Below are positions 17,611 to 27,330 of a stretch of DNA of 64,000 nucleotides, one piece after another. The translations under genes and the position numbers were made by a program. The first letter of the stretch is position 1, and every line of letters starts with the position of its first letter. Source of the stretch: Kiritimatiellia bacterium (GTDB lineage Bacteria > Verrucomicrobiota > Kiritimatiellia > RFP12 > UBA1067); NCBI GenBank assembly GCA_016296065.1, contig JAEDKA010000012.1, positions 12,871 through 76,870 on the forward strand. The letters run 5' to 3'. Under the pieces are notes generated by a model that was given only the letters and a program-made list of their open reading frames with translations, was not told the origin of the DNA and did no database searches.

Positions 17611-19000
17611 CTCTATTTTTTGATTGCCTGACTGGATTCCTCTTCGCCGCCCTTCGCGACCAAAAGGCGATGCCACCCTCCAGGTCGGAGAACCTGCCGT
17701 CCAGCTGCGCCTCGTAGAGTTCCGCGAGGACCCTGCCCATCTCGGGGCCGGGCTTCATCCCGCGCGCAATCAGGTCGCGGCCCATCACGATCGGCTTCGG
17801 GGCGGAATCCTCGACTTCGAGCCGCTTCGCCTGCTCCGCAAGCCACTCGATCGGCTCTGGGTTCGACGGAAAAGGAGGCCGCCCCGCGTCGTCCGCGGCA
17901 GCGACGCGCAGGAGGCGGTCGATCCGCACGACCTTCGCGGCGAGGCGGCGTATCGCGCCGTCGGACGAGCGGTCGCGCCACATCGCGAACGGACGCATGT
18001 GAAGCCGCACGAGCGGCGGGATCTCCTTCAGGAGCCGCTCCTCGTTCGTGAGCCGGCGGAGGAACGACAGCGTCGGCTCGACGCCGCACTCGTCGTGTCC
18101 GAGCGAGCGGATGCGCTTCTTGACCGGATCGTACGACGAGCACGCGGGCTTGCCGAAGTCGTGGCAGAGGACCGCGAGCCCGACGAGAAGGTCCTCCGCG
18201 TCGTCGCCCGTCCGCCTCGCGGCGAAAGCGTCGAGGCAGCAGAGCGTGTGGTTCCACACGTCGCCTTCCGGATGCCACTCCGGCGCCTGGGCGCATCCGA
18301 TGAGCCGCTCGAGCTCGGGGTAGTACTTCACCCATCCGACCTCGCGCAGGAAGGAAAGCCCCTTCGAGATTCTGACGCCTTTAAGGATCAGCTTCGACCA
18401 CTCGCCGAAGAGCCGCTCGCTCGCAAGACCCTCCGGCGTCATCGAGCGGCACACGTCAAGCGTCTCGGGCGCTACATCTAGATCGAAGCGCGCAACGAAC
18501 TGCATGCCGCGGAGGACGCGGAGCGGATCCTCGCGGAAGTGGTCCGAGACGTGGCGGAGGACCTTCCGCTCGAGGTCGGCGCGTCCGTTCCACGGGTCGA
18601 CAATCTCGTCAGTCAGCGGATCGCGGTAGATGGCGTTCACGGTGAAGTCGCGCCTGGCGGACGCGTCGCGGACGGTCAACGTCGGATCGTACTCCATCTC
18701 GAACGCGCGGTGTCCGAGTCCGAGCTTCGTCTCGCGGCGCGGTATCGCCAAGTCGACGTCGAGGCGCGATAGCTTGAGGACCCCGAAGCTCGCGCCGACG
18801 AGATCGAGCGCGAATCGCCCCGACAGAATCTCCCTCAGCCTGTCCGGCGCGATGCCAAAGCACTCTATGTCTATGTCCTTCGGCTCTTCGCCAAGAAGCG
18901 CGTCACGTACGCAGCCGCCGACGAGCAGGGCCCTTCCGCCCGCCGCCTTCACCATGCGCGCGACCTCCCTCGCCGCCTCTATCTCTGCTAGGTTGTTCAC
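17606..19000 (-). CDS. cca: CCA tRNA nucleotidyltransferase with HD domain
   Basis: This 464-residue enzyme adds or repairs the 3' CCA of tRNA. The N-terminus has GGCVRDALLGEEPKDIDIECFG with the metal-binding DxD-type pair, followed by RRDFTVNAIYRD and the RLRALRGMQFVAR-like helix; an HD phosphohydrolase domain (LAVLCHDFGKP, near residue 270) follows. I place the start at the GTG at 19000 because GTGA overlaps the dnaG TGA stop; the open frame upstream of that is shadow. The C-terminal extension (FWSRRAAKRNPV) is basic. It is translationally coupled to primase. Confidence 0.9.
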   Translation of the reverse strand: MNNLAEIEAAREVARMVKAAGGRALLVGGCVRDALLGEEPKDIDIECFGIAPDRLREILSGRFALDLVGASFGVLKLSRLDVDLAIPRRETKLGLGHRAFEMEYDPTLTVRDASARRDFTVNAIYRDPLTDEIVDPWNGRADLERKVLRHVSDHFREDPLRVLRGMQFVARFDLDVAPETLDVCRSMTPEGLASERLFGEWSKLILKGVRISKGLSFLREVGWVKYYPELERLIGCAQAPEWHPEGDVWNHTLCCLDAFAARRTGDDAEDLLVGLAVLCHDFGKPACSSYDPVKKRIRSLGHDECGVEPTLSFLRRLTNEERLLKEIPPLVRLHMRPFAMWRDRSSDGAIRRLAAKVVRIDRLLRVAAADDAGRPPFPSNPEPIEWLAEQAKRLEVEDSAPKPIVMGRDLIARGMKPGPEMGRVLAELYEAQLDGRFSDLEGGIAFWSRRAAKRNPVRQSKNRV

Positions 19001-20985
19001 TTTGGCGAAATGACAAGTGTTGAGGCGGAGCCGGCGGGCAAAGAAACCGGACACGCAAGACTTCCCGCCGCTGCGGGACGGCGGCGGTAGTCGCGGATCA
19101 TGTCCTTCACGATCGCCCAGCGCGACTGGCGAAGCCGCTTCAGGTCCATCGAAATGCGCATCCTTAGCAGGTCCGCCTCGGGATCGCCCTTCGCGGGCAG
19201 ATCGCCGCGGACGCGCTTAAGGCGCGCCTCCCAGAGTCCGCGGACGAAGTCCTGCAGTATGTCCGTCGCGCTGAGAGCGCTGGACTCCGTCTTCCCGGCC
19301 TCGACGCAAACCTTGTCGAACCAGAGGCGCTCGCCGTCCGAAAGACTCGCCGCAAACGTCGCGAAAGCGTCGTCCCCGCTGGAGACCTCCATGCGCCACG
19401 TCTCGAGGAAGCGCCACGTGAAGGCGTGCGCGAACACCTCGCGCGGAAGAAACTCGCCCGCAATTCCGTCCAGCGTCGCGTCGCGCTCGTTCGCCATCAG
19501 GAACTGCATGAACGCCATCTCGCGCTCGGGCGGAGGCGCGGCTACTGCCGCTTCAGCGCCCTTCGGAACAGCCGCGCCGTCGTCCACCAGGAGCGGGCTG
19601 TCGCCTGTCGGCTGCTGGATGTCGCCGTCGGGCTCCTGGATCTCAGCATCCGGCTTCGCGGCCGCGGGCTTCTGCACGACCTTGGTCTTCGCAAGCTCCT
19701 CCGAAAGCGCGGCGGAGGGAAGCCCCAGCAGCTTCGCCGCCTCTCCGACCATGCTCGCCCTGAGAACGGGCGAAGGACAGGACGCGATGGTCGCGAGCAC
19801 CGACTTCGACACGCGCGCCACTGCGTCTATCGATTTCGGATTCGCCTCCTTCGCCTGGTCTGTGCGGCACTGGAACTCGATTATCGACTCGCCTTTCTCC
19901 AGCAGCGCCCTGAACGCGTCCGCGCCCTTCGTGCGAAGGAATGAATCCGGATCGTCCCCGTCCGGAAGCGACACGACGCGCACCGGAATCTCCGCGGCGA
20001 GCAGCATGCGCGCGGACCGCACCGTCGCCTTGTGCCCCGCCGCGTCGTCGTCATACACGAGAACGGCCTGGCTCGCAACGCGCTTGAGCATCCTGACGTG
20101 CTCCTCGGTGAAGGCCGTGCCCTGTCCGGCGACGGCGTTGGCGAAGCCGCACGTATGGAGCCGGATGCAGTCTATCTGCCCCTCGCAGACGATCACCTCG
20201 CAGTGCGGATCCTTCCCGATTGCGCGCGAAGCGCGGTCGAATCCGAAAAGGACGTTCGACTTCTTGAAGATCAGCGTCTCCGGGGAATTGACGTACTTGC
20301 CGGAGTTCTTCTGCTCGACGAGCTGGCGACCGGAGAACGCAACGACGCGTCCCTGCCTGTCGCGCACCGTGAACATGAGCCTTCCGCCGAAACGGTGGTA
20401 TCCCCTGTCGCCAGGACGGTTCGGCGCCTTGACGACACCGGCGGCCTCGAGCTCCTCGGGCGTGTACTTGTACTTCTCCGCCCACCTGAGGATGTTGGCA
20501 ATCCCGTTCGGCGCGTAGCCGATGCACCAATCCTCGGCGACATCTCCGTCAAGCGCGCGGCTCTTCAGGTACTGCCGGGCGAGCTCTGCCTCCTTCGCCT
20601 GCAGGAGGCAGCGGTGGTAGAACGCGGCGAGCTCGGCCATCAGCGCGTAAAGACGCTTGCGCATGCCCGCCTCGGGGTCGGCGCGCTCCTCGATCTTGAC
20701 GCCGCACTGCTCGGCGAGCTTCTTCACCGCCTCGACGAAGGTAAGCCCCTCCTGCTTCTCGACGAACTTTATTGCGTCCCCCGACTCGCCGCATCCGAAG
20801 CAGTGGTAGAAGCCCTTCGCCGTGTTGATGTTGAACGACGGCGTCTTCTCGTGGTGGAACGGACAGCACGCCTTCACTGACCCGCCGGCGTGGCGCACCT
20901 GGATTCCGTACGACGCGATGAGATCGGCGAGGTCAATCCTCGCTTTGATCTCCTCCAGCACGGACTCTGTGATCCCGTTCGCCAT
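18997..20985 (-). CDS. dnaG: DNA primase
   Basis: DnaG makes RNA primers for replication. The 662-residue protein has the CHC2 zinc finger near residues 38-65 (CCPFHHEKTPSF, then YHCFGCGESG), the RNA-polymerase core with FGGRLMFTVRD, the TOPRIM domain with VIVCEGQID and the acidic VLVYDDDAAG, and a C-terminal DnaB-interaction region. A low-complexity linker rich in Ala, Pro and Asp (about residues 460-520) separates core and C-terminus. The start is the ATG at 20985, 2 nt after the preceding gene stops; the longer frame upstream is a shadow. Its stop overlaps the cca start. Confidence 0.93.
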   Translation of the reverse strand: MANGITESVLEEIKARIDLADLIASYGIQVRHAGGSVKACCPFHHEKTPSFNINTAKGFYHCFGCGESGDAIKFVEKQEGLTFVEAVKKLAEQCGVKIEERADPEAGMRKRLYALMAELAAFYHRCLLQAKEAELARQYLKSRALDGDVAEDWCIGYAPNGIANILRWAEKYKYTPEELEAAGVVKAPNRPGDRGYHRFGGRLMFTVRDRQGRVVAFSGRQLVEQKNSGKYVNSPETLIFKKSNVLFGFDRASRAIGKDPHCEVIVCEGQIDCIRLHTCGFANAVAGQGTAFTEEHVRMLKRVASQAVLVYDDDAAGHKATVRSARMLLAAEIPVRVVSLPDGDDPDSFLRTKGADAFRALLEKGESIIEFQCRTDQAKEANPKSIDAVARVSKSVLATIASCPSPVLRASMVGEAAKLLGLPSAALSEELAKTKVVQKPAAAKPDAEIQEPDGDIQQPTGDSPLLVDDGAAVPKGAEAAVAAPPPEREMAFMQFLMANERDATLDGIAGEFLPREVFAHAFTWRFLETWRMEVSSGDDAFATFAASLSDGERLWFDKVCVEAGKTESSALSATDILQDFVRGLWEARLKRVRGDLPAKGDPEADLLRMRISMDLKRLRQSRWAIVKDMIRDYRRRPAAAGSLACPVSLPAGSASTLVISPK

Positions 20986-20987
20986 CT

Positions 20988-21899
20988 CTACTGGACGTTG
21001 AGTTCCGGAATCGAGTCGTGGAGCGAGAGCTTGAGAGGGAGGTCGAGGCAGAGCGGACGCAGCATCCTGAAGAGGCGCTGCGTGCGGACCATTATCTCGC
21101 CGGGGACCTTCCCGCGCGCGAGGAGATGCTTGAGAAGACGCGGCGCCACGCCCTCCCACAGCTGGCGCAGACCTCCGTCAGGCACCGGCGAGACGATGTC
21201 GGAGACGATGGGCTGCTTCGTGCCCATGTCGACCGCGAGAAGCCTGTAGGCGCAGCGCGGACGCGGCTCCTTCGTCGTCAGGCCGGGCAGCAGGGCGAAA
21301 TCGACGGCGATCTTGTCCTCCGAGGCGAAGGGAAGGTCCTTCGCCTTCGCTAGGTCGGCCTTCGCAAAGGTGATCTTCTCGACATGCGGCCGCGCGTCGG
21401 GTATAGGAAGCGCCTCGTCGTCCCATTTCCCGTCCGCGTGCTCGACCCTGGCGAACATCGCCTTGTCCGCAGCGAAGCGCATCGGGAGCGCGCGGTCCGA
21501 CTCCAGCCGGAGCATGAAGCCGTAGGACTCCCACATGATCCTCGCGCACAGGGCGCGTTCGCGCTCGTTCGCAAGACGCGGCACGTAGCACGGATCGTGG
21601 CGGAAGAGGCGCATCTCCCCGGCGTTGGACACGACGAGCTCGAAGTGCGATATCTCCATCGGCGTCGAGTAGAAGCCGAAGCTCGGGTCGATGCGCGTGC
21701 GCACGAAGTCGTGGAAGGTCTGCCATCCCTCGACCATAAGGAATCGCGCCTTCACCGGCGTGTTCTTCTCGATGATCGCGGTGCAGAAGTACGGGAAGAC
21801 CGTCCCCTTCGGGCAGACCGCCCAGTTGCACTGCGAGACGGCCTCCCAGAGCCCCAGGGCGTCCATCTTCGCGCCAATCTCCTCCGCAGTACGCTCCAT
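20988..21899 (-). CDS. Conserved hypothetical protein upstream of dnaG
   Basis: I do not recognise this 303-residue soluble protein with confidence. It mixes alpha and beta, has no signal peptide, and contains a striking segment around residues 60-130 (VEGWQTFHDFVRTRID, FELVVSNAGEMRLFRHD) that suggests a conserved fold rather than a spurious frame. It may belong to a DUF family found in varied bacteria. The ATG at 21899 follows the pilC-like stop by 4 nt and its own stop is 2 nt before dnaG, so it is part of one polycistronic unit with both. Confidence 0.7.
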   Translation of the reverse strand: MERTAEEIGAKMDALGLWEAVSQCNWAVCPKGTVFPYFCTAIIEKNTPVKARFLMVEGWQTFHDFVRTRIDPSFGFYSTPMEISHFELVVSNAGEMRLFRHDPCYVPRLANERERALCARIMWESYGFMLRLESDRALPMRFAADKAMFARVEHADGKWDDEALPIPDARPHVEKITFAKADLAKAKDLPFASEDKIAVDFALLPGLTTKEPRPRCAYRLLAVDMGTKQPIVSDIVSPVPDGGLRQLWEGVAPRLLKHLLARGKVPGEIMVRTQRLFRMLRPLCLDLPLKLSLHDSIPELNVQ

Positions 21900-21903
21900 G
21901 CCG

Positions 21904-23079
21904 TCACCCCATCGCCGCAGAGACCTTGAACACTGCCATGAGAATTGCGATCGCGACAAATCCGACGACACCCGCGATCGCGACGATCATGATCGGCTCG
22001 AGGGCGTTTGTGAAGGACGCGATGTTCCTGTCCATGTCCTTCTGGTAGCGGCGTCCGATGTGCTCGAGCGACGACGCCATGTCGCCCGCCTGCTCGCCGA
22101 CAGCGAGCATGTCCGTCATCATGCGCGGGAAAACGCCCGACGACGCGAGCGGACCCGAAATCGACGTCCCGTCCGTGACGCGCTTCCTCGCCGTCTCCAG
22201 TGCCTGCGCGATGACGGCGTTGTCGCACGTCTCCGCCGATATCTTGAGCGCCTGCAGGACGTTCACGCCGTTCGCGAGAAGAGTCTTGAGGGTGTACGCA
22301 AGCGAAGAGTACGCTCCCGCCGCGACAATTCCCTTAACGAGCGGCGCGCGGAGCTTCCACCCGTCGACCTTGAGCCGTCCGGCCGGAGTGTCCTTCCACT
22401 TGCGGAACCAGAGCCCGAATAGCACGGCCAGTATCGCGAGCGCCCAGCCGTAGTGAATGAAGAAGTCCGAAAGCCCTATCAGCATGCGCGTAGGGAGCGG
22501 GAGCGCCGCGCCCATCGAATCGAACACCTTCTGGAACTTCGGGATGATCCAGACAAGCGCACCTATGACCGCGACAACGCCGAAGCACAGGACGATCACC
22601 GGATACGACATCGCGCTCTTGATCTTCCCGCGCATGTTGTCGTTCCGCTCGTAGTGGTCCGCAAGGCGCCTCAGCACCTCGACGAGCGCGCCGGAGGCCT
22701 CGCCCGCGCGGATCATGTTGGAGTAGAGCGGAGGGAAGCTCTTCGGATGGTGCGCGCACGCGTCGGAGAAGCTCTCGCCGCGGACGATCCTGTCGCAGAG
22801 GTCCTGTCCGACGTAGCGCTGGGCGGAATCCTCCTCGCCCTGGTTGGAGAGCGCCTGCAGCGCCTGTCCGAGCGTCATGCCCGCCTCTATGAGGTCGGCG
22901 AGCTCGGAGGTGAAAAGCAGCACCTCGACCGGCTTCATCGCCGTCTTGCGCCGCCCGCCCCCGAGCTGCACGTCCCAGATCGACTGGGACTTGGCCTTTG
23001 GCGCCGCAGAAGGGGAAGGCGCCTCGGCCGCCGGCTTTCCGGCGGCGGCTGCGGCCGTCTTCCTCTTCGCGTAGCCCAT
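21904..23079 (-). CDS. Type II secretion/type IV pilus inner-membrane protein (GspF/PilC family)
   Basis: The 391-residue protein has the two T2SSF repeats, each with LADLIEAGMTLGQAL-like and FPPLYSNMIRAGEASG signature segments (the second reads LKTLLANGVNVLQAL and FPRMMTDMLAVGEQAG), and three hydrophobic segments near residues 165-190, 210-230 and 360-385. It forms the inner-membrane platform of a pilus or type II system. The first 45 residues are an Ala/Pro/Lys-rich tail. No gspE, pilin or secretin gene is nearby, so the rest of the machine must be elsewhere. It lies 4 nt after serA. Confidence 0.85.
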   Translation of the reverse strand: MGYAKRKTAAAAAGKPAAEAPSPSAAPKAKSQSIWDVQLGGGRRKTAMKPVEVLLFTSELADLIEAGMTLGQALQALSNQGEEDSAQRYVGQDLCDRIVRGESFSDACAHHPKSFPPLYSNMIRAGEASGALVEVLRRLADHYERNDNMRGKIKSAMSYPVIVLCFGVVAVIGALVWIIPKFQKVFDSMGAALPLPTRMLIGLSDFFIHYGWALAILAVLFGLWFRKWKDTPAGRLKVDGWKLRAPLVKGIVAAGAYSSLAYTLKTLLANGVNVLQALKISAETCDNAVIAQALETARKRVTDGTSISGPLASSGVFPRMMTDMLAVGEQAGDMASSLEHIGRRYQKDMDRNIASFTNALEPIMIVAIAGVVGFVAIAILMAVFKVSAAMG

Positions 23080-23083
23080 GGCC

Positions 23084-24250
23084 TTACTTGATGACCCTGG
23101 CGCGGATTACCGCCTCGGACGCCTCGAGCGCCTTGACGACGTCCGCCGGAATCGGCGAGTCGGTGTCGATGAGCGTGTAGGCGTAGTCGCCGCGGCTCTT
23201 GTTCGCGATGGCGTCGATGTTAACCTTCGCGTTGCCGAGGATGGACGTGAACTGCCCGATCATGTTCGCCACGTTCTTGTGGCAGATCGCGACGCGTCCG
23301 GCCTTGTTGGCGGCGCCGAGCGAGCACGCCGGATAGTTGACGGAGTTGACGATGTTCCCGTTCTCGAGGTAGTCGCGCATCTCCTTGACGGCCATGACCG
23401 CGCAGTTGTCCTCCGCCTCCTCCGTGGAAGCGCCGAGGTGCGGGATGACGATGCAGCCCTTCTGCCCAGCGGTCGTAGAGTTCGGGAAGTCGGAGACGTA
23501 CTTGCGCACCTTGCCGGCCTCGATGGCGGCGAGGAGGTCCTTCTCGTTGACAAGCGCGTCGCGCGCGGCGTTGATGATGATGACACCGCGCTTCATCATG
23601 GCGATGGCGTCGGCGTTGATCATGCCCTTCGTCTCGGGAAGCGCAGGAACGTGGATCGTGATGAAGTCGCACGCGCGGTAGATCGCCTCGACGTTCTTGC
23701 AGTGCTTAACGGCGTGGTCGAGGTTCCACGCGGCGTCGACGGAAAGGTAGGGGTCGTAGCCGAACACCTCCATGCCGAGCTCGATCGCGGCGTTCGCGAC
23801 CTTCTGGCCGATAGCGCCAAGCCCGATGACGCCGAGCCTCTTGCCCTGGATCTCCGTTCCGGCGAATGCCTTCTTCGCCTTCTCGGCGGTCTTGTTGATC
23901 GCGGGGTCGGCGGCGTTCTCCTTGACCCACTCGATGCCGCCCACGATGTCGCGGCTCGCGAGAAGCATCGCCGCGATGACTAGCTCCTTGACGCCGTTTG
24001 CGTTCGCGCCGGGCGTGTTGAACACGACGATGCCCTTCTTGGCGTACTCGGCGTGCGGGATGTTGTTGACTCCCGCGCCTGCGCGGGCGACGGCGAGGAG
24101 GTTCGCGCCGGGGACGAGCTCGTCCATCTTGGCGCTCCTCACAAACACGGCGTCGGCCTCTTCGAACTTCTCGGTGCGGACGTAGTTCTCGCCCAGGTTG
24201 TTCAGCCCGCAGTCCGCAATCGGATTCAGGCAGTTGTACTTGTAGTTCAT
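23084..24250 (-). CDS. serA: D-3-phosphoglycerate dehydrogenase
   Basis: SerA starts serine synthesis by oxidising 3-phosphoglycerate. The 388-residue protein has the substrate domain with ARAGAGVNNI, the NAD-binding motif GLGAIGQKVA near residue 145, catalytic Arg in NAARDALV, His in PHLGASTEEAE, and a C-terminal ACT domain (residues about 315-388) that probably gives serine feedback. The open frame begins at 24301, but the ATG at 24250 carries AAGGAAG/AAAGGT upstream and fits the family N-terminus. A 65-nt leader separates it from the -10 box. Confidence 0.9.
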   Translation of the reverse strand: MNYKYNCLNPIADCGLNNLGENYVRTEKFEEADAVFVRSAKMDELVPGANLLAVARAGAGVNNIPHAEYAKKGIVVFNTPGANANGVKELVIAAMLLASRDIVGGIEWVKENAADPAINKTAEKAKKAFAGTEIQGKRLGVIGLGAIGQKVANAAIELGMEVFGYDPYLSVDAAWNLDHAVKHCKNVEAIYRACDFITIHVPALPETKGMINADAIAMMKRGVIIINAARDALVNEKDLLAAIEAGKVRKYVSDFPNSTTAGQKGCIVIPHLGASTEEAEDNCAVMAVKEMRDYLENGNIVNSVNYPACSLGAANKAGRVAICHKNVANMIGQFTSILGNAKVNIDAIANKSRGDYAYTLIDTDSPIPADVVKALEASEAVIRARVIK

Positions 24251-24315
24251 TTTACCTTTTTCTTCCTTGTAGAGTTTATCTCGGAATTTCCCGTCACGCA
24301 TGACGGTTGCCTGAT

Positions 24316-24324
24316 ATTATATCA
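24316..24324 (-). promoter_or_regulatory. Extended -10 promoter for serA
   Basis: On the minus strand TGA is followed by TATAAT (24321-24316). No convincing -35 is seen. The leader to the serA ATG is about 65 nt and contains an A-rich ribosome-binding region. Confidence 0.55.
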
Positions 24325-24355
24325 TAATTTCGGCGCCATGCCGCCGCTGCGGCCC

Positions 24356-25996
24356 TTACCTTCCGACAGCCTTGCGGTAGCGCTCGATGAGCTGGTTCGT
24401 GGAGGAGTCGTGTCCGCCCTTGAACTTCTTCGCCGTCAGGTCGGAAAGGACGCCCTTCGCGAGCACCTTGCCGAGCTGCACGCCCCACTGGTCGAAGCTG
24501 TAGACGTTCCAGATCACGCCCTGCGTGAACACCTTGTGCTCGTAGAGCGCGACGAGCGCGCCGAGCGTCTCGGGCGTGAGCTGGTCGCAGAGGAGCGTGT
24601 TCGTCGGACGGTTCCCCTCGAACGTCTTGAACGGGACGAGCTTCTCGGGGACGCCCTCCTTGCGGCACTCCTCGGCCGACTTTCCGAACGCAAGCGCCTC
24701 GGTCTGCGCGAAGAGGTTAGCCATCAGCTTGTCGTGGAGGTCGCCGATGGGGTTGTGCGTCTTGCAGCAGCCGATGAAGTCGCACGGGATGAGGTGCGTG
24801 CCCTGGTGGATGAGCTGGTAGAACGAGTGCTGTCCGTTCGTGCCGGGCTCGCCCCATTCGATCGGACCCGTCACGTGCTCGACGGGATTGCCGTCCTTGT
24901 CCGTCGACTTGCCGTTCGACTCCATGTCCATCTGCTGGAGATACGCCGGGAAGCGCGAGAGGTACTGGTCGTACGGGAGGACGCAGTAGCTCTCCGCGCC
25001 GTATCCGTTGTGGTAGAGTATCCCGAGGAGCGCGAGGATGACCGGCATGTTGCGCTCGAAGCGGGCCGTCCTGAAGTGGCGGTCCATCTTGTAGTACCCG
25101 CGCAGGAGCTTCCTGTAGTTGTTGCGCCCGATCGCGATCATGAGCGAGAGCCCGATCGCGCTCGGGAGCGAATACCTGCCGCCGACCCAGTCCCAGAATT
25201 CGAACATGTTCTTCGTGTCGATGCCGAACGCGGCGACTTCCTTCGCCGCCGTCGAGACCGCGACGAAGTGCTTCGCGACCGCGGCCTCGGCGTCCTTCTT
25301 CGAGAGGCCCGCCTTCTTCGCCTCGGCGAGGAACCACTCCTTCGCGGCGAGAGCGTTGGACATCGTCTCCTGCGTCGTGAAGGTCTTGGACGCGATGATG
25401 AAGAGCGTCTCCGCCGCCTTGACCTGGCGGAGCGTCTCGGCGAGGTGCGTCGAGTCGACGTTCGAGACGAAGAAGAACTTCATGTTGCGCTTCGTGTACG
25501 GCGTGAGCGCGATGTTCGCCATTACGGGGCCGAGGTCGCTGCCGCCGATGCCGATGTTGACGACGTTCTTGATGCGGCGGCCGGCGAAGCCCTTCCACTT
25601 GCCCTGGCGGACCTTGTCGGAGAAGTCGCCCATCTGGTCGAGCACCTTGCGGACGTCCTTGAGCACGTCCTTCCCGTCGACCTTCACCTTGGCGTTCTTG
25701 TCGAGGTTGCGGAGCGCGGTGTGGAGAACGGCGCGGCCTTCGGTCGCGTTGATCTTCTTGCCCGTGAACATCTTCTCGATCTCTTCCTTGAGATTCGACT
25801 CCTTCGCGAGCTTGACGAGCGCCTTCATGACCTTCTCGTCCACGCGGTTCTTGGAGTAGTCGAGCATCCAGCCCGCCGCCTCCACCGTGTACTTGGCCGC
25901 GCGGTCCTTGTCCTCCGCGAACAGCTCCTTGATCGTCTTGCGGGAGGACACGGTCATCGCCACGTCCAGCTGCGCCCACTTGTCTGTGTTCGTCAT
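24356..25996 (-). CDS. pgi: Glucose-6-phosphate isomerase
   Basis: Pgi interconverts glucose-6-phosphate and fructose-6-phosphate in glycolysis. The 546-residue protein is full length for the family and contains [13 protein letters not shown] near residue 150, the SKTFTTQET sugar-phosphate loop, and [19 protein letters not shown] near residue 380, including the catalytic Glu and His. It starts at the ATG at 25996 with AAGGAC upstream and a promoter at 26026-26031. It is separated from serA by about 105 bp with its own promoter. Confidence 0.95.
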   Translation of the reverse strand: MTNTDKWAQLDVAMTVSSRKTIKELFAEDKDRAAKYTVEAAGWMLDYSKNRVDEKVMKALVKLAKESNLKEEIEKMFTGKKINATEGRAVLHTALRNLDKNAKVKVDGKDVLKDVRKVLDQMGDFSDKVRQGKWKGFAGRRIKNVVNIGIGGSDLGPVMANIALTPYTKRNMKFFFVSNVDSTHLAETLRQVKAAETLFIIASKTFTTQETMSNALAAKEWFLAEAKKAGLSKKDAEAAVAKHFVAVSTAAKEVAAFGIDTKNMFEFWDWVGGRYSLPSAIGLSLMIAIGRNNYRKLLRGYYKMDRHFRTARFERNMPVILALLGILYHNGYGAESYCVLPYDQYLSRFPAYLQQMDMESNGKSTDKDGNPVEHVTGPIEWGEPGTNGQHSFYQLIHQGTHLIPCDFIGCCKTHNPIGDLHDKLMANLFAQTEALAFGKSAEECRKEGVPEKLVPFKTFEGNRPTNTLLCDQLTPETLGALVALYEHKVFTQGVIWNVYSFDQWGVQLGKVLAKGVLSDLTAKKFKGGHDSSTNQLIERYRKAVGR

Positions 25997-26025
25997 TGCA
26001 GTTTGTCCTTTTGGTTTAGACGGAT

Positions 26026-26031
26026 ATTATA
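26026..26031 (-). promoter_or_regulatory. -10 box of pgi in the TTTTTGG-TATAAT context
   Basis: TATAAT on the minus strand preceded by TTTTTGG. No matching -35 is obvious. The leader to pgi is about 25 nt and has AAGGAC. Confidence 0.6.
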
Positions 26032-26053
26032 CCAAAAACAGGGCACTGGCGGG

Positions 26054-27010
26054 TCACTGCCATACCAGCGCCCCGAGAAACGCCCCCAGGGCCATCGCGA
26101 GCAGAAACGCCGAGACCGCGAACGCCCACTGGAGAGGAGACAGGCGGAGAGGCGCGCGCGGCACGGGGCGCACAACCGGCGGCAGGTCGGAAAGCTTCGC
26201 GGGCCTCTTGGCCGCGTCGCGCTCGAGCATCGACGGAAGCACCCTGCGCCATCCGAGCCGGAAGTACTCCAGCATCTTCACGGACGTGACGCGTCCCGCC
26301 TCCGCGCCCTCCGGGGCGAGGCACGGATCGTACCACACGCCCGTGAGCAGCTTGAAGAAGACGACCCCTAGCGAATAGACGTCCGCGGCGGGCGTCGCCT
26401 CGCCTCCGGCCGCCACCTCGGGCGCGATGTACCCGGCCGTGCCCATCACGAGCCGGCCCGACACCGCGGTCGCCGCGGTGACCTCGAGGTCCACCGCCGC
26501 GCGCAGCTTTTCGTCCGTCACCCGCGATATGCCGAAGTCGGACAGCACCGCACGTCCGTCCGGCGCGACGAGTATGTTGCCGAGCTTCACGTCGCGGTGA
26601 ACGACCCCCTGCGAGTGGACGTAGTCGAGCGCCGCGCACATGTCGGCGAACCATCCCGCGAGCGTGTCTTCGTCGACGCTCCCGGGCTCGACCGCGGCCA
26701 GGGTCTTCGCCTGCCCGTCTTCGGACGCCACGAGGTCCATCACGTAGTACGGCGTGCCGGTCCGCTCGTCGAAGTCGAGGTCGAACACGCGCACGACGTT
26801 CGGATGCACAAGCCGCGCGAGTATCTTGCCCTCCGCGGCGAAGCGGGACCTGAAGAGCTCCGCCTCGCCTTCGCGCACGTCGAACGCCTTCAGGGCGTAC
26901 CTCACGCCGAGCTTCACGTGCTCGACTTCGTAAACGGTCCCCATGCCGCCCTTTCCGAGCGGCCTTAGGATCCGGTAGTTGCCGATGACGCTGCCCTGCG
27001 CTATGTCCAT
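26054..27010 (-). CDS. Tail-anchored Ser/Thr protein kinase (PknB family)
   Basis: The 318-residue protein is a Hanks-type kinase: glycine loop GKGGMGTVYE near residue 19, VAIK-type lysine in YALKAFD, catalytic loop HRDVKLGNIL near residue 138, SDFGIS, and APE within YIAPEVA. It ends with a short Pro/Arg-rich linker and one transmembrane helix (WAFAVSAFLLAMALGAFLGAL, about residues 295-316), leaving almost nothing outside, so it lacks a sensor domain. It is probably a membrane-bound regulator. The ATG at 27010 lies 8 nt after a TATAAT box without a Shine-Dalgarno sequence. Targets cannot be inferred from neighbours. Confidence 0.9.
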   Translation of the reverse strand: MDIAQGSVIGNYRILRPLGKGGMGTVYEVEHVKLGVRYALKAFDVREGEAELFRSRFAAEGKILARLVHPNVVRVFDLDFDERTGTPYYVMDLVASEDGQAKTLAAVEPGSVDEDTLAGWFADMCAALDYVHSQGVVHRDVKLGNILVAPDGRAVLSDFGISRVTDEKLRAAVDLEVTAATAVSGRLVMGTAGYIAPEVAAGGEATPAADVYSLGVVFFKLLTGVWYDPCLAPEGAEAGRVTSVKMLEYFRLGWRRVLPSMLERDAAKRPAKLSDLPPVVRPVPRAPLRLSPLQWAFAVSAFLLAMALGAFLGALVWQ

Positions 27011-27018
27011 TGCCTAAG

Positions 27019-27024
27019 ATTATA
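27019..27024 (-). promoter_or_regulatory. -10 box for the kinase gene (leaderless)
   Basis: TATAAT on the minus strand in the TTTTTGG context, ending 8 nt before the kinase ATG. Transcription is predicted to start within 1-2 nt of the start codon. Confidence 0.6.
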
Positions 27025-27330
27025 CCAAAAACTCCCGCATGCCATGATGTGGCAAGGCCACCCTCGGCCTTGCTGCAAGGGCGGGGAAATCCTGGAACGA
27101 CCCAAAACACACAGCGGATCATTACCTATGCTTGGCAAGACCACCAGCTGTAATTAGTGTATATGAGACTCCGTGAACTCCGCCTCGATAACGTCCTCCT
27201 CTAATGCTCCGGACCAAATGAGCTCTTGTGGAATCCGGTAGGCGACCTCACGCGACGGACTGCCCGATGTGACAAGAATCGGCGAAGCATGTAAATCAAT
27301 ATTCCTTTTTCGCTGTGCGGATGACGGCGG
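27025..27330. other. Intergenic region with a start-less open frame (possible gene remnant)
   Basis: No intact gene is seen between the kinase promoter and the HAD gene. On the minus strand a frame of about 57 codons ending at the TAA at 27156-27154 is open and protein-like (SREVAYRIPQELIW, then a run of Glu and Val), but it has no start codon and begins just after the HAD gene. It may be the tail of a decayed gene or chance. No repeats or RNA genes were recognised here. Confidence 0.3.

Noticed and set aside
24053..26371. 772-codon plus-strand open frame
   Set aside because: It is antisense to serA, pgi and the kinase and has no domain-like pattern.
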